Shown here: positions 1-10,831 of the stretch, piece after piece
Numbering within the stretch: the stretch's first letter is position 1
Layout of the letters: the number at the start of each line of letters is the position of its first letter
DNA from: Actinomycetospora straminea
GTDB taxonomy: Bacteria > Actinomycetota > Actinomycetes > Mycobacteriales > Pseudonocardiaceae
NCBI RefSeq assembly: GCF_028737255.1
Contig: NZ_JAQZAN010000003.1
Location: 1-64,000 of the forward strand
Reading direction: 5' to 3'
DNA: 64,000 nucleotides
The notes under the pieces: model-generated
What the model saw: the letters and a program-made list of their open reading frames with translations, nothing else
What the model was told of the DNA's origin: nothing
Databases searched by the model: none
Made by a program: the position numbers and the translations under genes

Positions 1-61
1 GCCCCCACCCCACCAGCCCCTGCCGCCCCACGCGCCGCCGTACTGAGCGCCGACCGGAGCA

Positions 62-108
62 GCGAGGGACGCCTCCGCTGCGCCGGACGCAGCGAGGGAC
101 GCCCTCGC
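62..108. repeat. 47-bp palindromic element, copy B
   Basis: Imperfect palindrome beginning GCGAGGG and ending CCCTCGC, with an inner core of GCTGCG facing CGCAGC. It has the same length as the copies at 7439-7485 and 18692-18738 and matches the latter at 37 of 47 positions by eye. It lies in the untranslated left edge of the window; I see no gene in 1-263. Confidence 0.7.
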
Positions 109-263
109 TCCCACACCCGGCCCCGCGCACGGGCGGTCACGAGCGGGCGTGAACCCGCTCACCGCGGCGGTCGCGGCGCGCGCGGAGGGTTACCGTGGGC
201 GCCAGTGATCGTCCGGTACCCGCGCGAGCGGGACGGGAACGAGCCGAACGAGTGAGGTGGCGC

Positions 264-1238
264 GTGGGCACCGACGCCGGCGAGGACGCCGGGCGGTGGG
301 AGCAGACGTCCGGTGAGCCCGGGCCGTCCCCCACCCCTCGGGAAGGCTCACGACTCGCGGTGGGCGTGGTCTCCGCCGGCCGGGTCGGCGCGGTGCTGGG
401 CGCCGCGCTCGCGCAGGCCGGGCACCAGGTCGTCGCCGCCTCCGCCGTCTCCCGCGCGTCGCGGGCGCGCGCCGAGGAGCTCCTGCCCGGCGCCGCGATC
501 CTCCCGCCCGACGAGGTGGTCCGTCGCGCCGACCTCGCCCTCCTCGCGGTCCCCGACGACGTGCTCCCCGGCCTCGTCCGCGGGCTCGCCGCGTCCGACT
601 GCCTGCGCCCCGGCCAGATCGTCGTCCACACGTGCGGCGCCGCCGGGGTCGGCGTGCTCGCCCCCGCCGCCGAGCACGACGTGCTGCCGATCGCCCTGCA
701 CCCCGCGATGACGATCACCGGGCGCCGCGAGGACGTCGCGCGCCTGACCGGCGCCTGCGTCGGCGTCACGGGCCCGGAGCCGACGACGGAGGACGCCGAC
801 GCGGCCTGGTTGGTCGGCGAGGCCCTGGTCGTCGAGATGGGCGCGGAGCCCGTGCGCGTCCCGGAGGCCGTGCGCCCGCTCTACCACGCCGCCCTCGCCC
901 ACGGGGCGAACCACCTGGTCACGCTCGTGCGCGAGGCCGCCGACCTGCTCGCCGGCGCCGGGGTCGAGCCCGCCGAGCGGGTCCTCGCCCCGCTGCTGTC
1001 CGCCGCGCTCGACAACGCCCTGCGCCACGGCGACCGGGCGCTCACCGGTCCCGTCGTCCGCGGCGACGCCGGCACGGTGGCGATGCACCTGCGCCACCTC
1101 GACGACCGCGCGCCCGCCGCGGCCCCGCTCTACCGGGCCCTGGCCCGGCGCACCGCCGAGCGCGCCCGCGACGGCGGACTGGTCGACCCGGCCGCCGCCG
1201 CCGACGTGGTGGCCGCCCTCGAGAGGCACTCCCCGTGA
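264..1238 (+). CDS. Rossmann-like/DUF2520 domain protein
   Basis: 324-residue protein with an N-terminal Rossmann dinucleotide-binding region ([16 protein letters not shown]) followed by a helical DUF2520-type domain. This is the family found directly upstream of panC in mycobacteria (Rv3603c type). The fold resembles ketopantoate reductase and ProC, so a reductase step of pantoate synthesis is a fair inference but is not shown by the sequence. Start chosen at GTG 264 because an AGG lies 6 nt upstream; GTG 252 and GTG 195 are open alternatives. The stop overlaps the panC start as GTGA, so the two are translationally coupled. Confidence 0.85.
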   Translation: MGTDAGEDAGRWEQTSGEPGPSPTPREGSRLAVGVVSAGRVGAVLGAALAQAGHQVVAASAVSRASRARAEELLPGAAILPPDEVVRRADLALLAVPDDVLPGLVRGLAASDCLRPGQIVVHTCGAAGVGVLAPAAEHDVLPIALHPAMTITGRREDVARLTGACVGVTGPEPTTEDADAAWLVGEALVVEMGAEPVRVPEAVRPLYHAALAHGANHLVTLVREAADLLAGAGVEPAERVLAPLLSAALDNALRHGDRALTGPVVRGDAGTVAMHLRHLDDRAPAAAPLYRALARRTAERARDGGLVDPAAAADVVAALERHSP

Positions 1239-2152
1239 CCCGACCCTCCAGCCTGCGCACCCACGACCTCGTCGGCCGCGCACGCCCGCAGTACGACGCC
1301 GGGCGCCTCACGGTGCACCGCGACCCGAACACCTTGCGCCGCGTCACCAAGGCCCTCCGCGGCGGCGGGCGGCGCGTCACGCTCGTGCCCACCATGGGCG
1401 CCCTGCACGAGGGCCACCGCGAGCTGATGCGCCGCGCCCGCGGCGTGCCCGGCGCCGCGACCGTCGTGTCGATCTTCGTGAACCCGAAGCAGTTCGGGCC
1501 GAACGAGGACTACGGGCGCTACCCGCGGGCCTTCGAGGGCGACCTCGAGATGTGCCGCGAGGAGGGCGTCGAGCTGGTCTTCGCGCCCGAGGTCGAGGAC
1601 ATGTACCCCGCCGGGTTCGCGACCTCGATCCACCCCGGCCCACTGGGCGACGAGCTCGAGGGCGCGATCCGCCCGGGTCACTTCGCGGGGATGCTGACGG
1701 TCGTCAACAAGCTCTTCGCGATCACGACGCCCGACGTCGCGTTCTTCGGCGAGAAGGACTACCAGCAGCTCACGCTCATCCGGCGCATGGTCCGCGACCT
1801 CGACATGGACCTCCACGTCGTCGGCGTCCCCACCGTCCGCGAGCCCGACGGCTTGGCGCTGTCGAGCCGCAACGCCTACCTGTCGGCCGACGAGCGCCAC
1901 GCCGCCGTCGCGCTGTCCGCCGCCCTGTCGGCCGGCCAGCACGCGGGTGAGCAGGGCGCGGCGGCCGTCCTCGACGCCGCGCGCGCCGTGCTCGTCACCG
2001 AGCCGTCGCTGCAGGTCGACTACCTCGAGCTGCGCGACGAGGACCTCGGTCCCACCCCCGACATCGGTCCGGCGCGGCTGCTGGTCGCCGCCCGGGCCGG
2101 CACGACCCGTCTGATCGACAACGCCGCGGTGTCCCTCGTGAGGAGAGTCTGA
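1235..2152 (+). CDS. panC: Pantothenate synthetase
   Basis: 305 residues. Condenses pantoate with beta-alanine using ATP, the last step of pantothenate synthesis in the cytoplasm. Family hallmarks: [10 protein letters not shown] at residues 52-61 (nucleotide-binding HIGH-type motif), [33 protein letters not shown]. Length is normal apart from about 25 extra N-terminal residues. GTG start overlaps the DUF2520 stop. Together with panD one base downstream and coaX it forms a pantothenate/CoA operon, the mycobacterial arrangement. Confidence 0.97.
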   Translation: MTRPSSLRTHDLVGRARPQYDAGRLTVHRDPNTLRRVTKALRGGGRRVTLVPTMGALHEGHRELMRRARGVPGAATVVSIFVNPKQFGPNEDYGRYPRAFEGDLEMCREEGVELVFAPEVEDMYPAGFATSIHPGPLGDELEGAIRPGHFAGMLTVVNKLFAITTPDVAFFGEKDYQQLTLIRRMVRDLDMDLHVVGVPTVREPDGLALSSRNAYLSADERHAAVALSAALSAGQHAGEQGAAAVLDAARAVLVTEPSLQVDYLELRDEDLGPTPDIGPARLLVAARAGTTRLIDNAAVSLVRRV

Positions 2153-2153
2153 C

Positions 2154-2747
2154 GTGCAGCGCACGATGCTGAAGTCCAAGATCCACCGGGCGACGGTGAC
2201 GGACGCGGACCTGCACTACGTGGGGTCGGTGACCGTCGACGAGGACCTGATGCGCGCCGCGGACCTCCTGCCCGGCGAGCAGGTCGCCATCGTCGACGTC
2301 ACCAACGGCGCGCGCCTCGAGACCTACGTGATCACCGGGCCCGCGGGCTCCGGCGTCATCGGGATCAACGGCGCGGCGGCCCACCTCGTGCAGCCCGGCG
2401 ACCTCGTCATCCTCATCTCCTACGGCGTGATGGACGACGCGGAGGCCCGCACCTACCAGCCGCGGGTGGTGTTCGTCGACCAGCACAACCGCGTCCTCGA
2501 CCGCGGCGCCGACCCGGCCCACGTGCCCGACGCCGCGCCGACGACGTCGCTGCTGCGCCCGGGCACGGAGGCGACCGGCGCCCGTCCGGCCCGCCGGCAC
2601 GAGGCCGCCGCCGGCCCGGCGATGACGACGGTCGGCGGGAGCTGGGGCGCCGAGCCGGCCCGCGACGAGCGTCCCGCCCGGCGCCGCGACGCCGCCGAGA
2701 CCACCGACGCGCGACGGCTCGACGCGCTGCTCTCCGCGGACCACTGA
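2154..2747 (+). CDS. panD: Aspartate 1-decarboxylase with C-terminal extension
   Basis: Makes beta-alanine for PanC. The self-cleavage site Gly24-Ser25 (HYVGSVTV) that yields the pyruvoyl group is present, and the catalytic core is complete to about residue 120 (FVDQHNRVL). The protein is 197 residues, about 60 longer than the mycobacterial enzyme. The tail is rich in Ala, Pro, Arg and Thr and looks disordered. GTG start one base after panC; coaX follows after 24 bases. The tail could be a regulatory or degradation signal, but nothing in it is recognisable. Confidence 0.96.
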   Translation: MQRTMLKSKIHRATVTDADLHYVGSVTVDEDLMRAADLLPGEQVAIVDVTNGARLETYVITGPAGSGVIGINGAAAHLVQPGDLVILISYGVMDDAEARTYQPRVVFVDQHNRVLDRGADPAHVPDAAPTTSLLRPGTEATGARPARRHEAAAGPAMTTVGGSWGAEPARDERPARRRDAAETTDARRLDALLSADH

Positions 2748-2771
2748 GGGCCCGGGCAGACGCGATCACCA

Positions 2772-3596
2772 GTGCTCCTCTGCGTCGACGTCGGCAACAC
2801 GCAGACCGCGCTCGCCCTCTACCCGCCCGAGGGGCCCGCGGTGTGGGACGCGCGCCTGCGCACCGAGCCCCGGGCCACCGGCGACGAGATCGCGCTGCTG
2901 GTCCGGGGCCTGCTCGGCGCCCGGGTCGGCGACGTGTCGGCGGTCGCCGCGCTGTCGACGGTGCCGGCGCTGATGCGCGAGCTGCGGGGGATGGTCGCGC
3001 GGCACTTCGCGGGCCTCGACCACCTGCTCGTCGAGCCCGGTGTGCGCACCGGTGTGCCGCTGCTGGTCGACAACCCCAAGGAGGTCGGCGCCGACCGCGT
3101 CGTCCAGGCCCTCGCCGTGTTCGAGCGCCACGGCGGGCCCTGTGTCGTCGTCACGTTCGGGACGTCGACGACGGTGGACGGGGTGTCGGCGCGCGGGGAG
3201 TTCCTCGGCGGGGCGATCGCGGCCGGGGTCGCGGTGTCCGCCGAGGCGCTCGCGGTGCGGGCCGCGGCGCTGCGCCCGGTCGAGCTGGTCGTGCCGCGTT
3301 CGGTGCTCGGGCGCAACACCGTCGAGAGCATGCAGGCCGGGCTGGTGCTCGGGGCGGCCGCGCAGGTCGACGGGCTCGTCGCCCGGGTGGGCCGCGAGAT
3401 CACCGCGCGCGACCCCGAGGGCCGCGCGCCGGTCGCCGTCGTCGCGTCGGGCGGGCTCGCGCCGGTGGTCGTCGACGAGTGCGCGACGATCACCGACCAC
3501 GTGCCCGACCTGACCCTGCTGGGCCTGCGCACGGTGCACCGGCGGTGGCAGGAGCGCCGCGACGACCGCGCCGCGAAGCGGGCCGCGCGGTCCTGA
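2772..3596 (+). CDS. coaX: Type III pantothenate kinase
   Basis: 274 residues. Phosphorylates pantothenate, the first step of CoA synthesis. ASKHA-fold motifs: DVGNTQT at residues 6-12 (phosphate binding), NPKEVGADR, TFGTSTTVDGV and GGAIAAGV. GTG start at 2772. It ends the pan operon; the 51-bp hairpin at 3610-3660 follows 14 bases later and faces the convergent GAF regulator, so it probably terminates both. Confidence 0.95.
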   Translation: MLLCVDVGNTQTALALYPPEGPAVWDARLRTEPRATGDEIALLVRGLLGARVGDVSAVAALSTVPALMRELRGMVARHFAGLDHLLVEPGVRTGVPLLVDNPKEVGADRVVQALAVFERHGGPCVVVTFGTSTTVDGVSARGEFLGGAIAAGVAVSAEALAVRAAALRPVELVVPRSVLGRNTVESMQAGLVLGAAAQVDGLVARVGREITARDPEGRAPVAVVASGGLAPVVVDECATITDHVPDLTLLGLRTVHRRWQERRDDRAAKRAARS

Positions 3597-3609
3597 GGCG
3601 TCTCGGGCG

Positions 3610-3660
3610 CGGTTACTGGCCCGTATCGCTCGGTGGGCGAGCGATACGAGCCGGTAACCG
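3610..3660. repeat. 51-bp hairpin element (GGTTACTGGC family), copy 1
   Basis: 23-bp arms starting CGGTTACTGG with only two G-U type mismatches and a 5-nt loop, between convergent coaX and the GAF regulator. A near copy of equal length lies at 38489-38539, also between convergent genes. It can act as a bidirectional terminator, but the sequence identity of the two copies exceeds what termination needs. Confidence 0.75.
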
Positions 3661-3673
3661 CCGGGAGGCGCGC

Positions 3674-5167
3674 TCAGACCGCCAGCTCGTCGCGCCGCGG
3701 GTCGCCGGCGGGCAGGAGGTGGCGCAGGCGCTCGGCGATCTCCGGGTCGTCACCGGCGTCCACCTGCGCCAGCGCCCACAGCGCCTCGGCGTCGCCCCGG
3801 CGCAGCACCGCCCCGCGCACGGCGACCTCGAGGTGGTCGCGCTCCTCGCGCACGCCCGGGGCGTCGGAGGCGGGCAGCAGGGCGCCGCGGCGCAGCACCT
3901 CCGGCGGCGGCAGCCGGCGCGCCCGGAGGGCCTCGCGGACGTGCAGGAAGTCGGCGTCGACGCGGGCGCGCAGCCGGTAGGGCTGGGTGCTGATGATCGA
4001 GGACCCGAGCGCCGCGCGCAGCCGGTGCACCTCGGAGCGCACGGTCACCGGGTTGCCGGCGTCGCCGTAGAGCGCCTGGGCGAGCCCGTCGGCGGTGAGG
4101 CCGTCGGGGTGCAGGGCGAGCACGACGAGCATCTCGGCGTGGCGCAGGCTCAGGCGCACCGGACGGCCGTCGAGGCGGGCGACCGGGCGCTCGGCCCCGA
4201 GGAACGGCAGCACGAGGCTCGGCCCCGACGACGCCCGCGGCGCGAGGCGCAGCAGCCACCCCTCGGCGAGGGGCTCGAGGACGCCCTCGCCGCGCTCGCC
4301 GAGGTCCACGCGCCCGCCGCCCTCGGGGATCGCGACCCGCTCGCCGAGCCAGTCGGCGGGCTGCGCGTCGATCACCCGCCCGCCGGGCGCGAGCAGGGCC
4401 CCGGGCTCGCCGCGCAGGCCGTCGAGGTGGGTCCGGTTGCGGGTGCGCAGGCGCTCGTCGCGCTCGACGAGGCGCGCCCGCAGGTGCACCTCGGCGAGCT
4501 CGGCCGCCGCCCTCACCAGGGCCAGCGTGCTCGGGTGGAACGTGCGCAGCGGGCCGGTGAGGTCGATGGCGGCGACGACCTCGCCGCTGTCGGGGTCGTG
4601 GATCGGGGCCGCCGCGCACGTCCACGCGTGGTAGAGCCGCACGAGGTGCTCGGCGGAGTGGATCTGCACCGCCCGCCCCGAGGCGAGCGCGGTGCCCATC
4701 GCGTTGGTGCCGATCGAGTCCTCGCTCCAGCGCGTGCCCTCGACCAGCGCGACGTCGTCGGCGCGGCGCAGGACGTCGGCGTGGCCCTCGCGCCAGAGGA
4801 TGTGCCCGCGCGCGTCGGTCACGATCATCATGTGCACGGCCTCGTCGGCGACGTCGAGCAGCGTGCGCCGCAGCAGCGGCAGCACCGGCGCGAGCAGGTG
4901 CCCGCCGCGGACGTCGTCGAGCTCGTGGGTGCCGAACACCTGCCGCGGCCGCCCGTGGTCGGGGTCGACGTGGGCGTCGAGCGAGCGGCGCCAGGACGCC
5001 GACACCACGTCGCGCGGCGAGGCGGGGCTCGCGGTGCCCGAGAGGACCGCGTCGCGGATGCGTTCGAGGAGGTGGGCGCGCTCGACCGGGTCGGAGGGTC
5101 CGAGCGGCAGCGTCCCCGGCACCGTCAGGCGGGGCGTGCCGCGCGCACGACGCTGGCTCCCCGGCAT
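3674..5167 (-). CDS. GAF-domain transcriptional regulator with winged-helix C-terminus
   Basis: About 497 residues. An N-terminal segment with ASWRRSLDAHVDPD and HVLRR-like text is followed by a GAF-type sensor (TDARGHILWREGHADVL ... GTRWSEDSIGTNAMGTAL ... HAWTCAAAPIHDPDSGEVV), as in AcoR-like activators. There is no sigma54 AAA domain. Instead the C-terminus carries a winged-helix region (GNPVTVRSEVHRLRAALG). Start taken at ATG 5167 behind a GGGGG tract; ATG 5260 is an alternative. It diverges from the aldehyde dehydrogenase gene, which it probably controls in response to alcohol or aldehyde. Confidence 0.8.
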   Translation of the reverse strand: MPGSQRRARGTPRLTVPGTLPLGPSDPVERAHLLERIRDAVLSGTASPASPRDVVSASWRRSLDAHVDPDHGRPRQVFGTHELDDVRGGHLLAPVLPLLRRTLLDVADEAVHMMIVTDARGHILWREGHADVLRRADDVALVEGTRWSEDSIGTNAMGTALASGRAVQIHSAEHLVRLYHAWTCAAAPIHDPDSGEVVAAIDLTGPLRTFHPSTLALVRAAAELAEVHLRARLVERDERLRTRNRTHLDGLRGEPGALLAPGGRVIDAQPADWLGERVAIPEGGGRVDLGERGEGVLEPLAEGWLLRLAPRASSGPSLVLPFLGAERPVARLDGRPVRLSLRHAEMLVVLALHPDGLTADGLAQALYGDAGNPVTVRSEVHRLRAALGSSIISTQPYRLRARVDADFLHVREALRARRLPPPEVLRRGALLPASDAPGVREERDHLEVAVRGAVLRRGDAEALWALAQVDAGDDPEIAERLRHLLPAGDPRRDELAV

Positions 5168-5329
5168 CGGCGCCCCCTGCGACCCGTCGACGGGAGGTGC
5201 CGCCGTGGCACGCGGCGTCCCGCCGGGGACGCGAGTCCCCGTCGGTCGATCGTGCTCCATCGTCCGGGGTAAGGCAACCCTACACCGAATCCTCGTGTGC
5301 GCCCTGCGAGGTCCGAAAGTGCCGCGGAT

Positions 5330-5341
5330 GCGTTGCAACGC
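5330..5341. promoter_or_regulatory. Candidate operator GCGTTGCAACGC
   Basis: Perfect 12-bp palindrome in the divergent gap between the GAF regulator and the aldehyde dehydrogenase, with a further half-site GTGCAAC at 5344-5350. The position suits binding by the neighbouring regulator. Inference only. Confidence 0.45.
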
Positions 5342-5403
5342 CCGTGCAACCCTCGCGTCCCTAGTGTCCGCGCTCACGTAGCCCACGACGTGGAGGGACA
5401 CAG

Positions 5404-6927
<1,524 letters not shown>

Positions 6928-6964
6928 TCGGTCCGCGGGTTCCCCGGAGGTGGAGGTGGTCGCC

Positions 6965-7402
6965 ATGACCGAGATCAGCACCAGCACCGACGTCACCGAG
7001 CAGGTGCCGGAGGTGCCGGGGTCGGGCACCGGGCGGGTCGCCCTGTCGCCGCAGGCCGCCGAGCTCCTGGTGTCGCTCACCGCGGTCCACGGGCCCCTGA
7101 TGTTCCACCAGTCCGGCGGGTGCTGCGACGGCAGCGCGCCGATGTGCTACCCGGACGGGGACTTCAAGATCGGGGGCTCCGACGTGCACCTCGGTGACCT
7201 GGTCGTGGAGGGCCTGGAGAGGCCGATCGGCTTCTACATGTCCGCCTCGCAGTACGAGTACTGGAAGCACACGCACCTCACCGTCGACGTGGTGAAGGGT
7301 CGCGGCAGCGGGTTCTCGGTGGAGGCGCCCGAGGGCGTCCGCTTCATCATCCGCTCGCGCCTGTTCACCGACGACGAGCTGCGCGAGCTGGGCGACCGGT
7401 AG
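6965..7402 (+). CDS. DUF779 family protein
   Basis: 145 residues. Conserved DUF779 core with HQSGGCCDGSAPMCYP at about residues 49-64 and a run to RFIIRSRLF near the C-terminus. The family almost always sits next to acetaldehyde dehydrogenase genes, and its biochemical role is not established. ATG at 6965 chosen because a GGAGGTGGAGG tract precedes it; an in-frame GTG at 6950 is less likely. The CysCys pair may bind a metal (inference). The stop codon lies in the loop of a 7-bp hairpin (7393-7409). Confidence 0.9.
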   Translation: MTEISTSTDVTEQVPEVPGSGTGRVALSPQAAELLVSLTAVHGPLMFHQSGGCCDGSAPMCYPDGDFKIGGSDVHLGDLVVEGLERPIGFYMSASQYEYWKHTHLTVDVVKGRGSGFSVEAPEGVRFIIRSRLFTDDELRELGDR

Positions 7403-7438
7403 CCGGTCGCTGTACGGGCACGATCCGACCGAGTAGGA

Positions 7439-7485
7439 CCGAGGGGCGCCCCGGCTGCGTGCGACGCAGCGGGGGCGCCCCTCGC
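7439..7485. repeat. 47-bp palindromic element, copy C
   Basis: Hairpin with 12-bp GC-rich outer arms, a mismatch, then GCTGCGT-gcg-ACGCAGC. It ends CCCTCGC like copies A and B and has the same total length. It follows DUF779 and may serve as its terminator. Confidence 0.7.
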
Positions 7486-7525
7486 ACGTCAGCCCCCGAC
7501 GGCCCCCTGACGAAGGAGCTCGACG

Positions 7526-8161
7526 ATGAGCACCCCCTCGACGACGCCCTCGACGACACCCTCGACGACCCCCTCGACCACGCTGCGCGAGCTGACGGGC
7601 ATGCCCGCCGAGCCCGCGTCCCTGCGCGAGTCGGCGCTGGTCATGATCGACCTGCAGAACACCTACACCCGCGGCGTCATGGCCCTCGAGAACGTCGAGC
7701 CGGCGATCGACGAGGCCGCCGTCCTGCTCGACCGGGCGCGCAGCGCGGGCATCCCGATCGTCCACGTCCAGCACGACGCGGGGGAGGGCTCGCCGTACGA
7801 CGTGCGGGCCGAGATCGGGGCGATCGTCGACCGCGTCGCGCCGCGCGAGGGCGAGCACGTGGTCGTCAAGAACTTCCCGAACTCCTTCGTCGGCACCGAC
7901 CTCGAGGCGCACCTGCGCGGCGTGGGCGCGTCGAACCTGGTGCTGGCCGGGTTCATGACGCACATGTGCGTGAACTCCACCGCGCGCGGCGCGTTCAACG
8001 CCGGATTCGCGCCCTCGGTGGTCGCCGGCGCGACGGCGACCCGCGCCCTTCCCGGACCGGACGGTACGGTTTCGGCCTCGTCGCTGCAGCGTGCGAGCCT
8101 CGCTGCACTGGCCGACGTGTTCGCCGTCGTCGTTCCGGACAGCGCCGCGATCCCCGACTGA
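7526..8161 (+). CDS. Cysteine hydrolase, isochorismatase family
   Basis: 211 residues. Isochorismatase-like hydrolase fold with the usual triad: Asp in LVMIDLQNTY, Lys in VVVKNFPNSF and Cys in GFMTHMCVNSTARGA, plus the FVGTDLEAHL segment. Substrate unknown; relatives cleave isochorismate, nicotinamide or N-carbamoyl compounds. Good ribosome site (GAAGGAGCTCGACG) before ATG. The N-terminus carries a 12-bp tandem repeat giving a Ser-Thr-Pro tract of about 18 residues that is not part of the fold. Confidence 0.88.
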   Translation: MSTPSTTPSTTPSTTPSTTLRELTGMPAEPASLRESALVMIDLQNTYTRGVMALENVEPAIDEAAVLLDRARSAGIPIVHVQHDAGEGSPYDVRAEIGAIVDRVAPREGEHVVVKNFPNSFVGTDLEAHLRGVGASNLVLAGFMTHMCVNSTARGAFNAGFAPSVVAGATATRALPGPDGTVSASSLQRASLAALADVFAVVVPDSAAIPD

Positions 8162-8217
8162 CGCGGAATTGTCGGTATGCGCCGGGCATGAGGTGGTGAA
8201 ATCGCGGCGTGGATCAC

Positions 8218-8247
8218 TCGACAAACGCGTCGTCGCACAAATAAGGT
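8218..8247 (+). promoter_or_regulatory. Candidate lsr2 promoter
   Basis: -35 TCGACA at 8218-8223 and -10 TAAGGT at 8242-8247 with an 18-bp spacer, in an unusually AT-rich gap. GGAGGT at 8272 is the ribosome site for the ATG at 8285. Confidence 0.55.
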
Positions 8248-8284
8248 CCGGCCACATTCCCGGTCGGTGTGCGGAGGTCGCGTG

Positions 8285-8659
8285 ATGGCGCAGAAAGTCG
8301 TGGTGTCGCTCGTCGACGATCTGGACCAGTCGGAAGCCGACGAGACGGTCGAGTTCGGGATCGACGGCGCCACGTACGAGATCGACCTGTCCGAGGCGAA
8401 CGCCTCGGCGCTGCGCGACGCGCTCGCCGACTACGTCGCGCACGCCCGGCGCAGCGGGGGCCGGCGCCGGTCGTCGTCGGCGTCCTCGTCGGGCTCCACC
8501 GGCGGGCGGCGGGGCAGCGGTGGCGGCGGGGGCCGGGCGGCGGTCGACCGCGAGCAGAACCAGGCGATCCGCGAGTGGGCCCGCAAGCAGGGGATGACGG
8601 TCTCGGAGCGCGGGCGCATCCCCAGCGAGGTCAGCGAGGCGTACCACAAGGCCCACTGA
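8285..8659 (+). CDS. lsr2: Lsr2 nucleoid-associated protein
   Basis: 124 residues. H-NS-like xenogeneic silencer that binds AT-rich DNA. N-terminal dimerisation part ([28 protein letters not shown]), Ser/Gly-rich linker at about residues 60-85, then a DNA-binding domain with the RGRIPSEV hook that enters the minor groove. Length slightly above the mycobacterial protein because of the linker. Location two genes before clpC matches mycobacteria, although lysS is absent here. It is a plausible silencer of the AT-richer cargo at 48-55 kb. Confidence 0.95.
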   Translation: MAQKVVVSLVDDLDQSEADETVEFGIDGATYEIDLSEANASALRDALADYVAHARRSGGRRRSSSASSSGSTGGRRGSGGGGGRAAVDREQNQAIREWARKQGMTVSERGRIPSEVSEAYHKAH

Positions 8660-8664
8660 CGTCC

Positions 8665-9357
8665 TCAGGCGTCGCCCGCGTAGGCGCCGAGCGCGGCGCG
8701 GTCGAGCGTCACGCCGCGCCCGCCCGGGTGCACGGTGACGAGGCCCCGGTCGGCCAGCGCGCGCAGGGCGGTGTTGAGCGTCTGCCGGGCGATGCCGAGA
8801 CGCTGGGCGAGCAGGGTCTGCGGGCCGCCGAAGTCGACGACGTCGCGGCCGGCGGCGAGCTCGAGCAGCAGGGCGGCGAGGCGCCGGTCGACGGGCCGGC
8901 GCAGCTCGCTGCGGGCGCGGTTCTGCAGGCTCACGATCCGGACGAGGTCGCGGGCGAGGGCGAGCAGGGTGTCGGGGCTGGACCGGAAGGCGCGCAGAGC
9001 CGCCGCGGCCGGGACGACGACGACCGTCGAGTCGCGGACGGCCACCGCGTCCTCGGTGCGCGGACCGGGCCGGAGGACCTCGAAGTAGCCGAACGCGTGC
9101 CCCTCCGCGGCGACCCCGAGGTCGATGACGTCGCCCGCCACCGAGCTGAGCCGCGCGACGACCGCGCCCTGCCGCAGGACGAACATGGCGTCGCCGGGCG
9201 CGCCCTCGAGGAAGACCGGCTCGCCGGCGGCGTAGTGGCGGACCACCGACGCCGCGCCGAGCGCCCGGACCGTCGCGTCGTCGAGGCCCCGCAGCTGCGG
9301 GCACGCCCGCAGGACCCGTTCGGCGCGCGCGTCCGGCGCGGAGACCGTCACCGTCAT
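8665..9357 (-). CDS. Crp/Fnr family transcriptional regulator
   Basis: 230 residues: cyclic-nucleotide-binding-like beta barrel (residues about 20-135, EGAPGDAMFVLRQGAV) and a Crp-type helix-turn-helix (TLLAQRLGIARQTLNTALRALADRGLV, residues about 181-207). No Cys cluster for an Fe-S centre and no clear cAMP arginine motif, so the ligand is unknown. ATG 9357 has an AGGGGG ribosome site; the open frame upstream is spurious. Convergent with lsr2, 5 bp apart. Confidence 0.9.
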   Translation of the reverse strand: MTVTVSAPDARAERVLRACPQLRGLDDATVRALGAASVVRHYAAGEPVFLEGAPGDAMFVLRQGAVVARLSSVAGDVIDLGVAAEGHAFGYFEVLRPGPRTEDAVAVRDSTVVVVPAAAALRAFRSSPDTLLALARDLVRIVSLQNRARSELRRPVDRRLAALLLELAAGRDVVDFGGPQTLLAQRLGIARQTLNTALRALADRGLVTVHPGGRGVTLDRAALGAYAGDA

Positions 9358-9526
9358 TCCTGCGACCCCCTGTTGCTTCGGCTCGATGCTGTTCACCTGT
9401 CCGGCGCAGCCGTGCTGTCGTCGCCATGACAGCGCGTCGATCATGTGGCGCCCTACCGTCCGCGTCGACGGTCCGGTCGGAACCCCGACATCTCGGGCCG
9501 CGTCGGTCGAGCCCCGGGAGACGGCA

Positions 9527-10831
9527 GTGGGCGTGCGCAGAGGTGGGCGGGCGGCGGTCGTGGGCGCCCTGATCGCGGCGGTGACGGTCCTGGCGGCGTG
9601 CGGCTCCTCGGGTGCGGGGGCGGCACCACCGACGACACCGCCCCCGTCGGCGTCGCCCGCTGCCGGCACCGCGGCCGTCGAGGGGCCGTTCGGCGGGCCG
9701 TCGGCCGCGGACTCGGCGGCGGGCGGGCCGTCGGTGTTCACGCCGGTTACCGCGTCGGTGCTCCGGGCCCCGATCCCGGTACCGGCGACCGACGGCCGCG
9801 TCCACCTGGCCTACGAGCTCGAGCTGACCAACGTCCTCTCCTCGCCGGTCACGATCAACACGGTCGAGGTGGTCGGCGACGGCCGGTCGCTGCTGCGGCT
9901 GGAGGGCGACGCCCTCGCCGAGTGGATCAAGCCGTTCGGCGGCAGCCCGGGCACGCGCGACCTCACGGCGGGGCAGGGCGGCCTGGTCTGGCTGGACGTG
10001 GTGCTCGCCCCCACCGACCCCGTCCCCGCCCGCCTCGAGCACCGCCTCGACCTGGCCTTCGCCCAGCCGTCGCCGCCGCTCGTGCCGCCGACCCTGACCG
10101 CGACGCTCGCCGCGTCCGCGGTCGACCGGACCCCGCCGATCCGCATCTCGCCGCCGCTGCGCGGACCCGGGTGGCTCGACGGCGACAGCTGCTGCCGCCT
10201 CGGTGCGCACCGGGGCGCGGTCAGCCCCATCGACGGGCAGCTGTGGGCGCCGGAGCGCTTCGCCATCGACTACGTCCAGACCGACGCCGCGGGCCGGATG
10301 ATGACCGGGCCGCCGACCGACATCGCCAGCTACCCGTACGTCGGTGCGGACATCCTGGCCGTCGCCGACGGGCCGGTCGTCGGGCTGGTCAGCGACCTCC
10401 CGCAGCAGCCGCCGGGCGCGAACCCGGGCGGTCTGACGCTGCAGCAGTACGGGGGCAACCACGTCGTGCAGGACCTCGGCGGCGGGCGCTACGCCTTCTA
10501 CGCGCACCTGCAGACGGGGAACCCGCTGAACCTCGCGGTGGGGCAGCAGCTGCGTCGGGGCCAGGTGCTCGGCAAGCTGGGCAACTCCGGCAACAGCGAT
10601 GCACCTCACCTGCACTTCCACGTGATGGACCGCCCGGACCCGCTCGCGTCCAACGGCGTGCCGTTCGAGTTCGACGCGTTCACCCTCGACGGGCGGGTGG
10701 TCTCCGAGGAGTCGCTGCAGCAGGGCACCGCGGGTCCCGTGCCGTTCGGCATCGACCGGGCCGGGGCGGGCCCGCGGGCCGGGGTGTCGCCGCTGGGCCT
10801 CGACGTCATGAGCTACCCGGCCGCGCCGTAG
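9527..10831 (+). CDS. M23 (LytM-type) peptidase lipoprotein
   Basis: 434 residues. Signal peptide with lipobox (VTVLAAC) at about residues 18-25, then a Pro/Ala-rich linker, a beta-rich domain of about 150 residues, and a C-terminal LytM domain. Zinc ligands visible: His in GAHRGAV, Asp in FAIDYV and the HLHFH motif near residue 365. GNHVV and YAFYAHLQTG are typical of the fold. Probably a membrane-anchored cell-wall endopeptidase or its degenerate relative. Start GTG 9527 fits a GGGAG ribosome site; ATG 9443 would precede a non-signal-like extension. Confidence 0.88.
   Translation: MGVRRGGRAAVVGALIAAVTVLAACGSSGAGAAPPTTPPPSASPAAGTAAVEGPFGGPSAADSAAGGPSVFTPVTASVLRAPIPVPATDGRVHLAYELELTNVLSSPVTINTVEVVGDGRSLLRLEGDALAEWIKPFGGSPGTRDLTAGQGGLVWLDVVLAPTDPVPARLEHRLDLAFAQPSPPLVPPTLTATLAASAVDRTPPIRISPPLRGPGWLDGDSCCRLGAHRGAVSPIDGQLWAPERFAIDYVQTDAAGRMMTGPPTDIASYPYVGADILAVADGPVVGLVSDLPQQPPGANPGGLTLQQYGGNHVVQDLGGGRYAFYAHLQTGNPLNLAVGQQLRRGQVLGKLGNSGNSDAPHLHFHVMDRPDPLASNGVPFEFDAFTLDGRVVSEESLQQGTAGPVPFGIDRAGAGPRAGVSPLGLDVMSYPAAP

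Noticed and set aside
3674-5401. Full 575-codon frame for the GAF regulator
   Set aside because: Would run to within 3 bp of the divergent aldehyde dehydrogenase start, over the operator; first 48-78 residues are not regulator-like.
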